Part shown: positions 1 to 11,769 of the stretch, piece by piece
How the letters are laid out: every line of letters begins with the position of its first letter
How positions within the stretch are numbered: the first letter of the stretch is position 1
From: Sesamum alatum
Lineage: Eukaryota; Streptophyta; Magnoliopsida; Lamiales; Pedaliaceae
Length of the DNA: 64,000 nt
Assembly: GCA_034509735.1 (NCBI GenBank)
Contig: JACGWO010000003.1
Span: forward strand, 12,214,001 to 12,278,000
Direction: 5' to 3'
The notes under the pieces: generated by a model
Database searches by the model: none
What the model was told of the DNA's origin: nothing
The model's input: only the letters and a program-made list of their open reading frames with translations
Position numbers and translations under genes: made by a program

Positions 1-486
1 CCATACTATCAGAATTGGGAATTCTAGTCATACTAACCAATCTACTCAAGGTTTTCCATATGACGATTCGCATGAGTCACCTCAGTCAGCCGGCACCTAG
101 CTGGCTAACCCACTAGCATTGCATGGACGACCTTTGTCACCTGTCGATGAAACACGACTGCAATCGCTTAGTGCAAGTCTCAAATGGACTCTCGTTACCC
201 TATCTCGAGGTCCTTCGACTTGGAGAATATCAGACCGAGCCACAGAAATTGATTTCATGACCTGTCATCCTATGCGCAGTCCAGTTTCTTGGATTAAGGT
301 TTCTGTCTGTGGGTTTTGTTTGCGCGTTGAACAGTTTGTAATATAAAGCAATTAAGTGAACACAAACAAAGAATAAATGCCAAGTATGAATATCATTTTT
401 ATTCATAAACTTTATTTAAATGCCAACTTGTTAGAAATAGGTTAGAAAAGCTAACAGGGTTGGCTTCACAGTCACCTATTCTAACA
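1..486 (-). mobile_element. 3' LTR of copia element A, 5' part, cut by window edge
   Basis: Long terminal repeat of a Ty1/copia retrotransposon read on the minus strand. Its outer edge is the CTAACA at 481-486 (TGTTAG on the minus strand), directly beside a purine-rich tract (minus strand of 487-500, AGTGGGAGAT core), the usual polypurine tract. The same start, TGTTAGAATAGGTGA, recurs at 7217, 14904, 15646, 36965, 53821 and 53979, which defines the family. Only the first 486 bases are in the window; intact relatives here are 1.94-1.99 kb, so about 1.5 kb should lie to the left. The small open frames inside are not genes. Confidence 0.85.
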
Positions 487-509
487 ATCTCCCACTTAAC
501 CTAAAGTCA

Positions 510-3500
510 AGCACCCCATATGTCTTAACCCCATCTTCTCAAGATGTTGTGTATGAGCAATTTGTGATATAGGCTATGTCAAAAGATATGATGTGTTGTC
601 TGCTGAGCTGACTCGTCTATTCGAACATCACCTCTTCCTACCATTTCTCTCAGAAGGTGGTAACGTCTAAGTATGTGCTTGGATCAATGATGAGATCCCA
701 GTTCCTTTGCTTGCGATATAGCTCCGTTGTTATCACCGAAGATAACCACGGGCTCGGCAATGCTGGGCACCACACCCAACTGTTGGATGTAGTTTCTCAT
801 CTAAACCGCTTCCTTGGCAGCTTCCGAAGCTGCTATGTATTCATCCTCAGTGGTGGAATCGATTGTGATTTCTTGCTTGCAACTTTTCCAAGTCACCACT
901 TCACCATTAAGTCTGAATGCATACCCCGACTGAGACTTGGCATCATCGTCGTCCGTATGGAAGCTAGCGTCGCTAAAGCCTTCCAAGATCAACTCTCCAC
1001 CACCATAGACCAAGAATGCATCCTTAGTCCTTCTTAGGTACTTGAGGATACTCTTGATTGCATTCCAATGTGCCTCGCCTACACAGGACTAATATCTGTT
1101 GGTTACACTTAATGCGTAAGCGACGTCAGGCCTTGTGCAGTGGACGACACTGGATGCTGCCTACGATAGAGGAATAGGGAATGGACTTCATCATCTCAAG
1201 CTCCTCATCAATCTTGGGAGACTGCTTCTTGGATAACTTGATCCCGGGCCTCATGGGAAGGAAACCTCATTTTGAGTTATCCATGTTAAATTTTTTTAGG
1301 ATTTTCTCAATGTACGAGTTTTGGGTCATTCTTAATATTCTTTTAGATCTCTCCCTGACAATCTGGATGCATAGAATGTAGGAAGCTTTAACCAAATCCT
1401 TCATGGAAAAATTGAGTGGACAACCATGCTTTTGTGTCACCTAACATTCTGGTGTCATTCTCAATGAGCAGGATGTCGTCCACATAAAGCACTAGGAATA
1501 CTATAGAGCTCCCACTGACCTTCTGTGTATAGATAAGGGTCATATTCATTTTTTATGAAATCATAGCCTTGTATGAATTCATCAAAGCAATGTTCCAACT
1601 ACGGGATGCTTGTTTGAGGCCATAGATGGACTTTTGGAGACGAAGACTTTCTACTCTTCTCCAACAACTGTGAATCCTTCTGGCTAATCCATATAGATCT
1701 CTTCCTCAACGAATCCGTAAAGGAACGCCGTTTTCACGTCCATTCTGCCATATTTCATAGTCATACCATGCAGCTATGGCAAGCATTATCTGAATGGACT
1801 TAGCCATGGCTACTAGCGAGTAGGTGTCCTCAAAGTCGACCCCGAGTCGTTGAGTGTAACCTTTCGCCACTAGCCTGGCCTTGAAGGTAGTTACTTCTCC
1901 ATCAACGTTATGTTTACACTTATAGACCCATTTACACCTAACTGGTTTAACACCTTTAGGTGGGTTTACAAGTGTCCACACTTGGTTTGTGCTCATGGAG
2001 TCCATTTCGACTTTATGGCCTCAAGCCATTTTCCCAAGTCGATGCCCGACATCGCGTCCTCGTATGTTGTAGGATCCTTATCCGATTGACCGGTCACGCC
2101 TAAGAAGCCATACCTCACAGGAGGGCGCGATACTCTGGCTGACCTACGAAGGACTGGAACGTTAGTGGTAACTGAGGACGCAGACACGATAGGAGCCAGC
2201 GATCCTGTGGTTGGCTCCTCGTGAGGTGGCTCGACATGCTGGGCCTGTAGAGGTTGTCCAACGTGTTGTGCCTCGCGAGGTCGCTCAACCCCTTAGATAC
2301 TTAACTTAAAAACCTTTTAGTGAGGTATCCGAAGCTTCTAGTGCTGATGATTGATTTGTCTCACTTGATTCCTCAAGGAACAATTCATCACATTGGATAT
2401 TCGTTGGAAAACCTTTTTCCAAGAACACTGCATTCCTCGAAATAAAAACCTTTTGTTATGAGGGTAATAAAAGTAATAACTCGCAGTTTTTTCTTTGTAT
2501 ATCCAACGAACCTGCACAAGCTAGATCTCAATTCTAACTTGTCTCCCACTAACCTCTTGACGTATGTAGGGCTACCCCTCACTCTCAAGTATTTGTACGA
2601 AGCAGGCTTACCATGCCATATCTCATATGGTATTTGAGTCACGGCTCTGGATGGTGCTAAGTTTAATAACTTGGTTGTTGACTCCAGTGTGTAGCCCAAA
2701 AAAGACAAGGGCAGTTCGGTAAAACTCATCATGGATCGGACCATGTCTAACAGGGTTCGATTCCTCCTTTCAGAGATGTCGTTTAGCTATAGTGGCCCGG
2801 GAGGTGTCCATTCAGAGATTATACCATTTTTTTTAGATAATCGAGAAATTCTCCACTAAGGTACTCGCCGCCTCAGTCCGACTGTAGGACTTTAATTTTG
2901 CATCCGGTCTGGTTCTCGACTTCAAGTCTAAAGCCTTTAAACCTCTCAAGAGCTTCAGACTTGTACCTCATTAGGTAAACATAACCATACCATGAATGAT
3001 TATCGATGAAGGTTATGAAGTAAGAGAAACCACCTTTGGCTTGTGTTCTCAATGGTCCACACACATCTGTATGGACCAAGTCTAATAGACCTGTGGCAAG
3101 CCTACTTTGTCCTACAAAGGGCCTCTTGGTCATTTTCCCTTTAAGACAGGATTCACATGTTGGTAGGTCATTCAAGTCCCCTACCTCTAGGTTCTTTATA
3201 TCTATCAACTTCTTCATCCTTTCTTGAGAGAGGTGACCTAGCTTTGCATGCCACAATTGTGCGTTCTCGTATTTATCTATTTTGCATTTGTGTTGAGCAG
3301 TCATAATAAAATTAGACTTTTGCAGAATGTAGAGACCGTTATTAAGTGTACCAAGCAGATGAGTAATACCACCTTTCATCAAATAAAATCAATTTTTATT
3401 GATCGAAAATTCATAGCCACTATTGTCCAACAACAGAATGGAAATGATATTTTTGATCATGCTAAGTACATAATAACAATCCTCTAGTTCTATCCTAACA

Positions 3501-4567
3501 TGATCACTAACTACTAAGCTGGCGTTCCCCACTGCTTCTGCAGCAACGGCCTTGCCATCGCCAAGCTTCAAGACTATTTCGCCTTTACTTAGCTTTCTGC
3601 TTCTTTTCAGCACCTGCAAGTCATTGAAAATGTGAGCTCCACAGCCGGTATCCAATACCCAAGAGGCATAGTTAGTGACCATATTAACCTTCAACCACAA
3701 GCGTACCTTGCTTGGAAAGGAATTTGGGGCAATCCCTCTTCCAATACCCTTTCTCACGGCAATGAACAAAAATGCCATTTGCCCTTGATTGTTACTTTGA
3801 GTCAACCTTCCTTTTCCCTTTGCCTTTCCCCACTTTGGCAACGGGAACGCTCTTAGTGTTTGTAGTGGCTGGTACGGCCTTTCCTTTTTCCTTCTTCCTT
3901 TTCCATCGTCTGGCACCCTTGCCTTTCGTTTTGAAAGTAGAAGCCTCTCCAATCAATACCGATGGCGCAGACTTCTTAATCGTGACCTCGTATTGAAACA
4001 ACATATTAATTAACTCATGTATGCTCTTCTCAAGTGGATTCATGTTGTAGTTAACAATAAATTCGTCGAAAGAGGGTGGGAGTGACTACAGGATCACATC
4101 TATGTATGTCTCGTTATCGAGCCCTACTTTGAGGTCTTCGAGCTTTTCCACCAAGGTAAGCATCTTGAGCCCATGCTCATGTACAAAGGATCCTTCGGTC
4201 ATCTTAGTTCCAAAGAACACCTTCGTAGAGACATACCTATTATGCCGGCCCGGGACTGCATAGCAATCCTTAAGGCGAGCCATTATGGAAGGAACGTCGC
4301 CAACCTTTCATACTATTTCTGCATCTGATTAGTCATGGATGCTAGTATGACGCTACGAACTTTCCAGTTATCTTGGTGCCAAAGTTCGAACGTCTCATGT
4401 TCTTCTGGCGTGGATTCTTCTAGAAAAGTGCGTGGGAACGGCTTGTCCATGACATAGCCTTTGTTCTCATAATCGAGGACTATCCTCAGATTGCGCATCC
4501 AGTGGTTGTAATTCGTTCCATTGAATTTTTTTGTCTCAAGTATGGAGGATAATGGATTCTTAAACAT
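510..4567 (-). pseudogene. Decayed gag-pol of copia element A
   Basis: Reverse-strand remains of a Ty1/copia gag-pol polyprotein. Starting at 4567, a Met-Phe-Lys-Asn-Pro N-terminus is followed by a gag core (WMRNLRIVLDYEN). The pieces then run in order: gag (4567-3800), protease with an intact DTGCGAH active site (about 3628-3651), integrase with HAKLGH and CESC zinc ligands (about 3250-3110) and the first catalytic Asp in VHTDVCGP, reverse transcriptase fragments (2187-1400) and RNase H ending near 510. They fall in different frames, with stops and small indels throughout. The CCHC zinc knuckle, intact in the sister copy at 17577-21230, is not readable near 3770. It matches the sister copy domain by domain. 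It cannot give a functional polyprotein. Confidence 0.93.
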
Positions 4568-6581
4568 AGCTTAAATCTATATTTAAAAATAAAGCATACA
4601 ATCAGCAGAATGAAAGTGGTGTCTAATTAAAGACTTGGACTTCAGTCATTTAATGTTCCCACCATTTATACGAAAACACGCCACTCTTAAACATTGTTTT
4701 AGGGAAACCTTTTCCAAGTGAGCTTGGGATCCACAACGAAAATTTTCATACCCCACTTTTACGATTCGCATGGAAAAGAACTTTGTGGGAGGTATTCCAT
4801 ACCACTCTCATCCAATGAGATTCCCAAGATATTTTGCCTCACCCTTTTACGTGATCCCGAGGACTCCAAGCGAATCACATTATTCAAGTGTTAGATCCGA
4901 CCCAATTAACTGAATCATGGCACTGACTGCTACCCCCACGACTCGTGAGACAGGTAACAGGAGTGTATTCACTTCGTTCACAACAAACGTGCAGCTTGGT
5001 TTCTGAACAAGAGACGTGCTACGACTCGTGAGACCACGCAATTGACTGAAACTAGCTTTCTCACTTTATAATGGATGTAAGGCTTGGACGAACAACTAAG
5101 GTTCTCCATTTATTAAGGGTGTACTATTTTTAGCTTGGTCCAACCAAGTGTGAGTTTAAAGGCCGAGACCTCATCACATCACATACATATTACTGTGCAT
5201 AGTATATATATACTGGCATGTTGTAGCAATAAAACGATTAATAAACCATTCATTCATCAGATATGCCACATGCAAAAATAAAGCCTAACACGCCCCTGTC
5301 GGATGATCACAAGCCCAAATCCTCTGTGACCTATTGAGGCCGCAGTAGATTTATGGTCAATCTAGGGTTGGTCCTACACTATTACATCAAATAATAGTAA
5401 CCCATCAACATACTGATGGGCCTTGCCTCTCTTGTTCACCGGGCCCCCATGGATCTCCTTAGAATCCTCCTTCTCGGCATCCTTCATCTCCTTTATTTAA
5501 TTGAAATTAAAACCTCACAACTATACTACTCTCATTACAACTTAAAATAGAAACCCCGACGAACACCCGGAGGGAGTACAATTGGAGGGAGATAGAAAGC
5601 CTTATTATTCCAAGGCAACCAGAAAAGAGAGAGGAAAACAATAAACGAGGCACACAGGCCCAACATAAAATAAATTATACACACGGTCTGGGGCTTTGTG
5701 ATCATCCGTATCTCATCAACGCAAATAGCATTTCACGTAAACAAGTAAACATGCTATTCACATAAATCCATGATAACCAATATCATAAAATATATAAAAC
5801 AAGCGCATAATTACTACACCAAAAATTTTGATAGTTGGTCCAACCATTGCAATTTTCTTGCTAGGAAATCCTTTCCTCATTATTTAACAATATTAAACTT
5901 TAGGTGGTTCCAAACCAACCCAAAAATAAAATATTTTAAATAATATCTTTCAAGAAAAATAAGTTGCAGAAATAATCCAAAAATGGTCCAGAAATTTTAA
6001 AATTCTTGAAAACGATGACAAAAACGAAAAACAGGCAACGACCCCGCTGCAGCCGGCAGCAGCCTGCCGCAGGCACGCGCGCAGGCCCCCTATCTGCGTG
6101 CGCGCGTGCAAGCTGGCTGGATATGCCGCCTGCGCGCGGCCGGCAAACCGCGCTCGCGCGCGTTGCCTGCACATGCGGCCGACAGGACATGCATCCATTT
6201 GCCGTGCGTGCTTGGTGCGCTAGCCGGGCGCGTGCGGGCGCCTCTGCCTGCGTGCACGCGAGCCTAGCCACGCTGCTTGTGCGCGCATCTGAAAGACTCT
6301 ACCCGCTGCCCCAGGCGCACAGTGCGTGCCTGGCCGTGCGCAGTATGCGTGAGGTCGTTGATCTCATTTTCTATTTTTGATGGTATTTTTGCCCCGTTTT
6401 CCCTTCAAGAAATCAAGAAAATATTTCAGAAAAGGTATAAATCCAAGATCAAAAATTAATGTGCAAAATTAACACATAAATTTCTAGTTAATACGGCATG
6501 CCATAAAACGTAAATAAAGCCACATAAAACATGCTTTAACACGTATAGCACATAAAATCCTAGGCCAATACACCAAATCGG
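4568..6581 (-). other. Untranslated leader of copia element A with GC-rich block
   Basis: About 2 kb between the primer binding site and gag, unusually long for copia. No coding domain is visible. It aligns in order with the leader of element B (21231-22440) and, in reverse, with that of element C (9196-11760): shared landmarks include the CACGACTCGTGAGAC direct repeats near 4935-5035 and the GATGATCACAAGCC segment near 5300. From about 6030 to 6345 base composition changes abruptly to GC-rich, CpG-dense sequence full of GCGCGC and TGCGCGC words. Both strands are open there (for example 6006-6380 plus), which is a composition effect, not coding. Confidence 0.75.
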
Positions 6582-6593
6582 GCTTTGATACCA
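6582..6593 (-). promoter_or_regulatory. Primer binding site (tRNA-Met type) of element A
   Basis: On the minus strand the bases read TGGTATCAAAGC, one mismatch from TGGTATCAGAGC, the usual plant copia primer binding site complementary to the 3' end of initiator tRNA-Met. It lies immediately inside the LTR that begins at 6594, as expected for minus-strand DNA priming, and fixes the orientation and the 5' LTR edge of element A. Confidence 0.88.
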
Positions 6594-7216
6594 CTAAAGC
6601 AAGCGTGGATCGTCCCGGGAGGGAGCTTGAATACGGAAGCGCGATAAATCAAAAATATGAAAAATAAAATATGCTTAAACAGAAAAGTAAATACACGTTC
6701 AAGGGGTGTTCCGTTGAACCTCCCGGGTATTTTGTGTATCTCATGATCAAATTAAAACATGCAATATCATGGTAGCCATAGGGTTGTAACAAAAGGGAGC
6801 GTGAAACATACCCGTTGTCGTTTTCTTTAAACTATTACGTGCGTTGTTCCACATTTTGCCACCAAGATTCCAAAACAGGAACCCTCTATTGTCCACCCAA
6901 TCCACCGGATCTTGATCTCCCGTGCTAGCAAGAAATCAAGAGGAATTTATATAGGAGGACAAATCGACTTAGGTTCATTAATTAACGTGGTCGATTTACC
7001 TATAGCTCTCTTGTATCAAAACAAGGAACTAGAAACAATTCTTGTAAAGGAGAGGGGGAAGGGTCGGCCGAGGGAGAGGGAGAGAGTGGTGGCCGAGTGG
7101 GGTGTATGTGTGTGTGTGCTAGAGTTTCAACACCTTAAAGTGTGTGTTTTCTATGAGTATTTATAGAAAGGGACTTGTCCTAGTCCTCTTCATGAAAGCC
7201 TAGGATAGGCGTGTGG
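6594..7216 (-). mobile_element. 5' LTR of element A, 3' part only
   Basis: LTR sequence beginning directly after the primer binding site. The GGATCGTCCCGGG block at about 6607 is the conserved near-terminal segment of this LTR family. A GT-rich run (about 7105-7120) and the minus-strand TATA-like TTCTATAAATACTC (about 7155-7170) mark the promoter region. The LTR stops at 7217 where a plus-strand LTR begins, so it has only about 620 of about 1980 bp. The missing 5' part may be the fragment at 22650-23252, but roughly 750 bp between them is absent and I find no target duplication joining them. Confidence 0.8.
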
Positions 7217-8827
7217 TGTTAGAATAGGTGACCGGAAAGTCAATGGTATTGGCTGTTCTGAGAACCATTCGTCAATATTTGAACAAGTAATATTATGTTA
7301 ATAAATATAGTAAGGATTCATAGGCGTAAGTTTGTTGTGCTTACTGCTTGCATCGTTTCGATGTCACACCAAACGTCCACAGACTGAAATAACATTTTGG
7401 AAAATTGGAACTACGCCTGGAGGTAGGTTCATGAAATCAGTTTCACTGAATCGGTTTGAAATACTCCAAGTCAAGGAATCTCGAGACAGGGCATCGAGAA
7501 TCCATTTGAGACTTGCACTAAGCATATGCAGTCGCATTTCATCGATAAGTGACGAGGCTCATCAATGCAGTGTTAGTGGGTCAGCCAGCTAGGTGGCTGC
7601 TGATGGAGGTGACTCGCAGGAATCGTCATATGGAAGCCACTCGGGCTTGGTCGGTATGACTCGTATTCCAGATTTTGATAGTACGGGATTAGTACTCGGA
7701 CTTGAGGAATCATGGCAGTCATGTGCATATGAAGACTGTATCTTGGATCTGGCGAGAGGTGATTATTCTGTAAGATGGTCATTATAAGCCTTGTCCAGTG
7801 CAGTTGGAGTATGTAGCGAGGACGGTGGATTCCACGATAGGATCTGTCCCCGTCAGTACATGACGGTGATGTCTCCTATGCACTCTGAGATGATTTAGAC
7901 TCTGAAAGTCTATGGCCATAGCAATTGATTGAGTAGGAAAGGGTTTCCTACGTCGATCGATAGAGTTAAACCTATCTCGAGCATTAAGCATAGATGCCTA
8001 AGTCAAGGATGGGAACTGACATCCTAATTCCATGCCCTAGACTAAAGGCCGGGAGACAGGCGACAGTAGGACCGCACCCGTACGTATCGAGCGACGGTAG
8101 GACCGTACCTGCATGTAACTCGGAGCCTAAATGTTCACACCACATATTCACCTAGTCTGTAGTGCCATGGACCGTTGCTAGATGGCCGCCCATGGTGACG
8201 GACTACTTTGGTTATGAAATAACAAGAAGTAGGTCCAAGTCTAGCTAAAAGGTGAACCTAAAGAGTCACACCCGCTACACCAAATGAAAGGGAATTAATT
8301 TAGAATTAATTCCGGGAGAAGGTTTAATTTAATAGAATTAAATTATACTTCTTGGAGATTCAAAGCCTCAATGGATTATTTGGAATAATCGGGCTTGAGT
8401 TCACAAATTAGATTTATGAATTTTATAAAGCATGGGCTTCCCTTTTTAATTAGATTAAAAGGGTGAATTAATTAATGGGCATGGTATATTAAAACAGAAT
8501 TTAATATAAAGTCCATGGGACTATTTATTTTTGAATTAAATAAGTCCATTCCATTAATTAATTAATGGACTTGGTATATTAAGGATTTAATATAAAGTCC
8601 ATGGGACTATTTAATTTAGAATTAAATAGGACCATTTCAAAAAGTCCATCAAAATGAATGGACAAGATTTGATCAAGGGATTGATGAGATGAAGGGCCAT
8701 ATCTAATTTGACTTAATCAAAGCCTAATTTGACTAGGATTTGACTAGGTCAAAATCCTAGTCAAGTGTGCCTCTTTAGAAGAGGTTGAGTAGGAATAGGA
8801 AATTCTATTTTCTATAAATACTCAAAT

Positions 8828-8858
<31 letters not shown>

Positions 8859-9195
8859 CTAATCTCTACAACTCTCATCTCACAATCTCTCTCAAGTTTC
8901 GTCCACTCCCTCTCATACTCTCCAAGATTTCTACTTTGTTCTTCTTGGTTTATTCAAGCTAGAACATAAGAGATGTCGATTGCATTAATTGATAGCGTGT
9001 ATCGATGTCTCTTCTCCCCAAATAATTTCTTGCTAGCACAAGGGTTCTTTGCTTTCCGGTGTAGCGAGTGAGATGATTTAGAGGGGTTTTTTTTTTAGAT
9101 CTTGGTGCAAAACAGGGAACAATGCATGTAGCCGAACGAAGACAAAACTACAACCGGGTAGGTTCTTTAATTATATTTTTTGGTTCAAATTCAAT
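7217..9195 (+). mobile_element. 5' LTR of copia element C (plus strand)
   Basis: Begins TGTTAGAATAGGTGACC and matches the family LTR along its length: a segment with AGACTTGCACTAAGCAT (near 7512), CCATGGACCGTTGCTAGATGG (near 8166), AT-rich tracts, repeated GACTAGG words (8730-8765), TATA box TCTATAAATA (8811-8820), a (CA)n run (8826-8854) and a CT-rich 5' leader. The sequence passes into leader sequence (GGCCTAG, 9199) without a recognisable LTR terminus or primer binding site, so about 200 bp spanning the LTR end is missing. The right edge is therefore approximate. Confidence 0.8.
8811..8820 (+). promoter_or_regulatory. TATA box of element C LTR
   Basis: TCTATAAATA, followed by a (CA)n run and CT-rich sequence typical of the transcribed R region. 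The equivalent box in the LTR of element B is TCTATATAAA at 17037-17046, and on the minus strand it recurs at 52428-52440 in the solo LTR. Confidence 0.65.
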
Positions 9196-11760
9196 AGGCC
9201 TAGAATTCTATGTGCTATGTGTGTTTAAGCATGATCAACGTGTTTTAATTTACGTTTGAACCATGATTAGCGTTTAATTTTGCATGGGATTTTCGATCTT
9301 GGATTTCTTGAATATGTTTATACATGTTCTTGGGTTGAATTTATCTTGTGGTTCAGAAAATAGCATGAAAGGTCAAAAGAGTGAAAAACGGCAAACCGGC
9401 AGCAGCAGCACGCTGGCCGCGCGCACAGGGGCGCGGTCGAGCGCGCATGCAGGCAGGGGCCTGCGCGCGCCCGGCCAGCGCGCCCAGGAATGGGCGCTTG
9501 CGCTGTGGGCGCAGGCAGAGGCGCCTGCGCACGCGCGCGCCTGGCAGGCCGGTTGTGCCGTTTTCCGTTTCTCTCCCGTTTTTGGCTCGTTTTACAAACT
9601 ATTTTTATTGAATTATTTTTATGATATTTTCTGCATTATTCTGAACCCGTTGTCTTGGAATATTTATTTTTGAGATTTGGAATTTTTGAAAATAAATATT
9701 ACTTGGTCGATGAGGAAAGGGTTTCCTAACAAGATTTAATTCTTGCAATTGTTGCACCAATGATCAAGATTTAAATGTAAAATTTCGCTATAATTTTTGC
9801 GTTTTATGATGTTGGACATCATGGTTATTTTATGGCATGAGCATGAGTAGATCTTGACATGTATTAATATTGCACAAATGTTGGATTTTGGGATTTTTGA
9901 ATATATGGGCATATTCTTGAATTGTTGGTTTTTGTGTTTCAGAAAATTAATTGCAAGAAAACATTTAAACATGAAAAACGATGGTGGTCGGCAGGGAGGC
10001 CGCACGGCAAACATGTATTAATATTGCACAAATGTTGGATTTTGGGATTCTTGAATATATGGGCATATTTTTGAATTGTTGGTTTTTGTGTTTCAGAAAA
10101 TTAATTGCAAGAAAACATTTAAACATGAAAAACGATAGTGGTAGCCAGGGAGGCCGCACGGCAGCTGCGCGAGGACAGCACCTGTGCGCGCGGGTGAGGG
10201 CCCGTGTGCCTGCAGGCGCGCGTCCTGTGCTGGACCATTTTTCGATTTTTCGTTATTTTCGTGCGTTTTCAGAAAATCTGATTTTTTTGTATTATTCTGT
10301 GAATTTTTCTGACTAATTAACTTGGGGCATTTTAATTTTGGTTGAGATTTTATATTTCCTAGAATTAATATTGCCTTGTTAATTATGAAAAAAGATTTTC
10401 CAATAAAAATCGTTGTGCATAGGTTGCACCATTATCCAATGTTTAGTGTGAATATTTTATATGTAATTTCTTCATTTATTTTATGGTATGGGATATCATG
10501 GATGTCTGGATAGCATGTGTTACGTGAGATATGTATTTTTGCTATTTGTGTTAATTGGATTGACGAAGGATGATCACAAAGCCCCTAGACCGCATGTATG
10601 GTTTATTTATATTCATTTGTTGAGTTGTGGCCTGTGTGCCTCTTTATTTTCTTCTCCCTCTCTCTTCTAGTTGCCTTGGAATAATAAGGCTTTCTTTCTC
10701 CCTCCTAATGTACTCCCCCCAACTGCTGATTGGGGTTTCTTATTTCATGATGTAATGAGAGTATAATTAGTGGTGAGGTTTTATTTTTGTAAATAAAAGC
10801 TGCAAGAAAAGACAAGCCTAAGGTGTTGGAGACCTGTGGAGGTAGCTATCAGGTGGCCTACGGGGGATCCATGGAGAAGAAGCCTGGTGTAGGCCCATGA
10901 TGGAGAGCCCAAGAAGATGAAGAGGACTTACAAGGCCCATTGCATGTAATGGGTTATTAAAATCTTGTAATAGCATAGGGCCTACCCTTAGATTGACCAT
11001 AGATCCACTGCGGGCTCAGTGGGTCGCATAGGTTTGGGCTTGTGATCATCCTACAGGGGCGTGCTAGGCTTGATTTTTGCATGTGATGCGTTTTATATGC
11101 TTATGAGTATTCTATATGGTTATGTATGTTTACATTCATGGTTAGAATATTTCTGCTATAACGCATGCAATACACTTAATATGTGATGAGGTCTCGTTCT
11201 ATCAAAACTCTCACTTGGTTGAACCAAGTTAAATATAGACCCTTAATAAATGGACTAGGACTCTGGGAGTCTGTCCAAGCCTTCCATCCATGGCAAAGTG
11301 ATGAAGCTAGTTTCAGTCGATAGCATGGTCTCACGAGTCGTGGCACGACTATCGTACTTAAATGAAGCTGCAATTTATCATGAACGATGAGTACACTACT
11401 GTTACCTGTCTCACGAGTCGTGGGAGTAGCAGTGAGTCTATGAATCGGTTCATTGGGTCGGGTCTAATGTCCGAATAACGTGATTCGTTTGGAGTTATTA
11501 GGATCACGTAAAAGGGTGAGGCAGTTATCTTGGGAATCTCGTGGAACGAGAATGGTATGGAATACCTCCCACAGGTTGTTTCCCATGCGAATCGTAAAAG
11601 CGGGGTATGGGGGAGATCGTTGTGGATCCCGAGCCCACTAGGAAAGCATTTCCCGAAAAACAGCGTTTAAGAGTGCCGTGTTTTCATAGAAATAGTGGGA
11701 GAGGTTAAGGACTAAAAACCGAGACTTAACCTAAATATTACTTCATTCTGCTTATTATTT
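9196..11760 (+). other. Untranslated leader of copia element C with two GC-rich blocks
   Basis: Reverse-oriented equivalent of the leader of element A. GC-rich, CpG-dense blocks sit at about 9385-9560 and 10140-10230 within otherwise AT-rich sequence, and a 154-bp tandem duplication lies between them. Shared landmarks are GATCATCCTACAGGGGCG (11045) and the repeated CTCACGAGTCGTG (11330 and 11412). No protein domain is visible on either strand; open frames across the GC blocks follow composition. Confidence 0.7.
9857..10164 (+). repeat. 154-bp tandem duplication in the leader of element C
   Basis: The segment starting ACATGTATTAATATTGCACA at 9857 starts again at 10011, and the shared GGAGGCCGCACGGCA recurs 154 bases apart (about 9994 and 10148). 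The two copies differ at only a few positions. The unit ends inside the second GC-rich block, so only the last copy continues into it. Confidence 0.88.
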
Positions 11761-11769
11761 TCTGCTTTA

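Noticed and set aside
6006..6380. Open frame of 124 codons (plus) with overlapping minus-strand frames
   Set aside because: GC-rich composition removes stop codons on both strands. No domain, and it lies in the untranslated leader of a copia element.
9284..9673. Open frame of 129 codons in the leader of element C
   Set aside because: Arg/Ala-rich translation of a CpG-dense block, not conserved with the corresponding block of element A.
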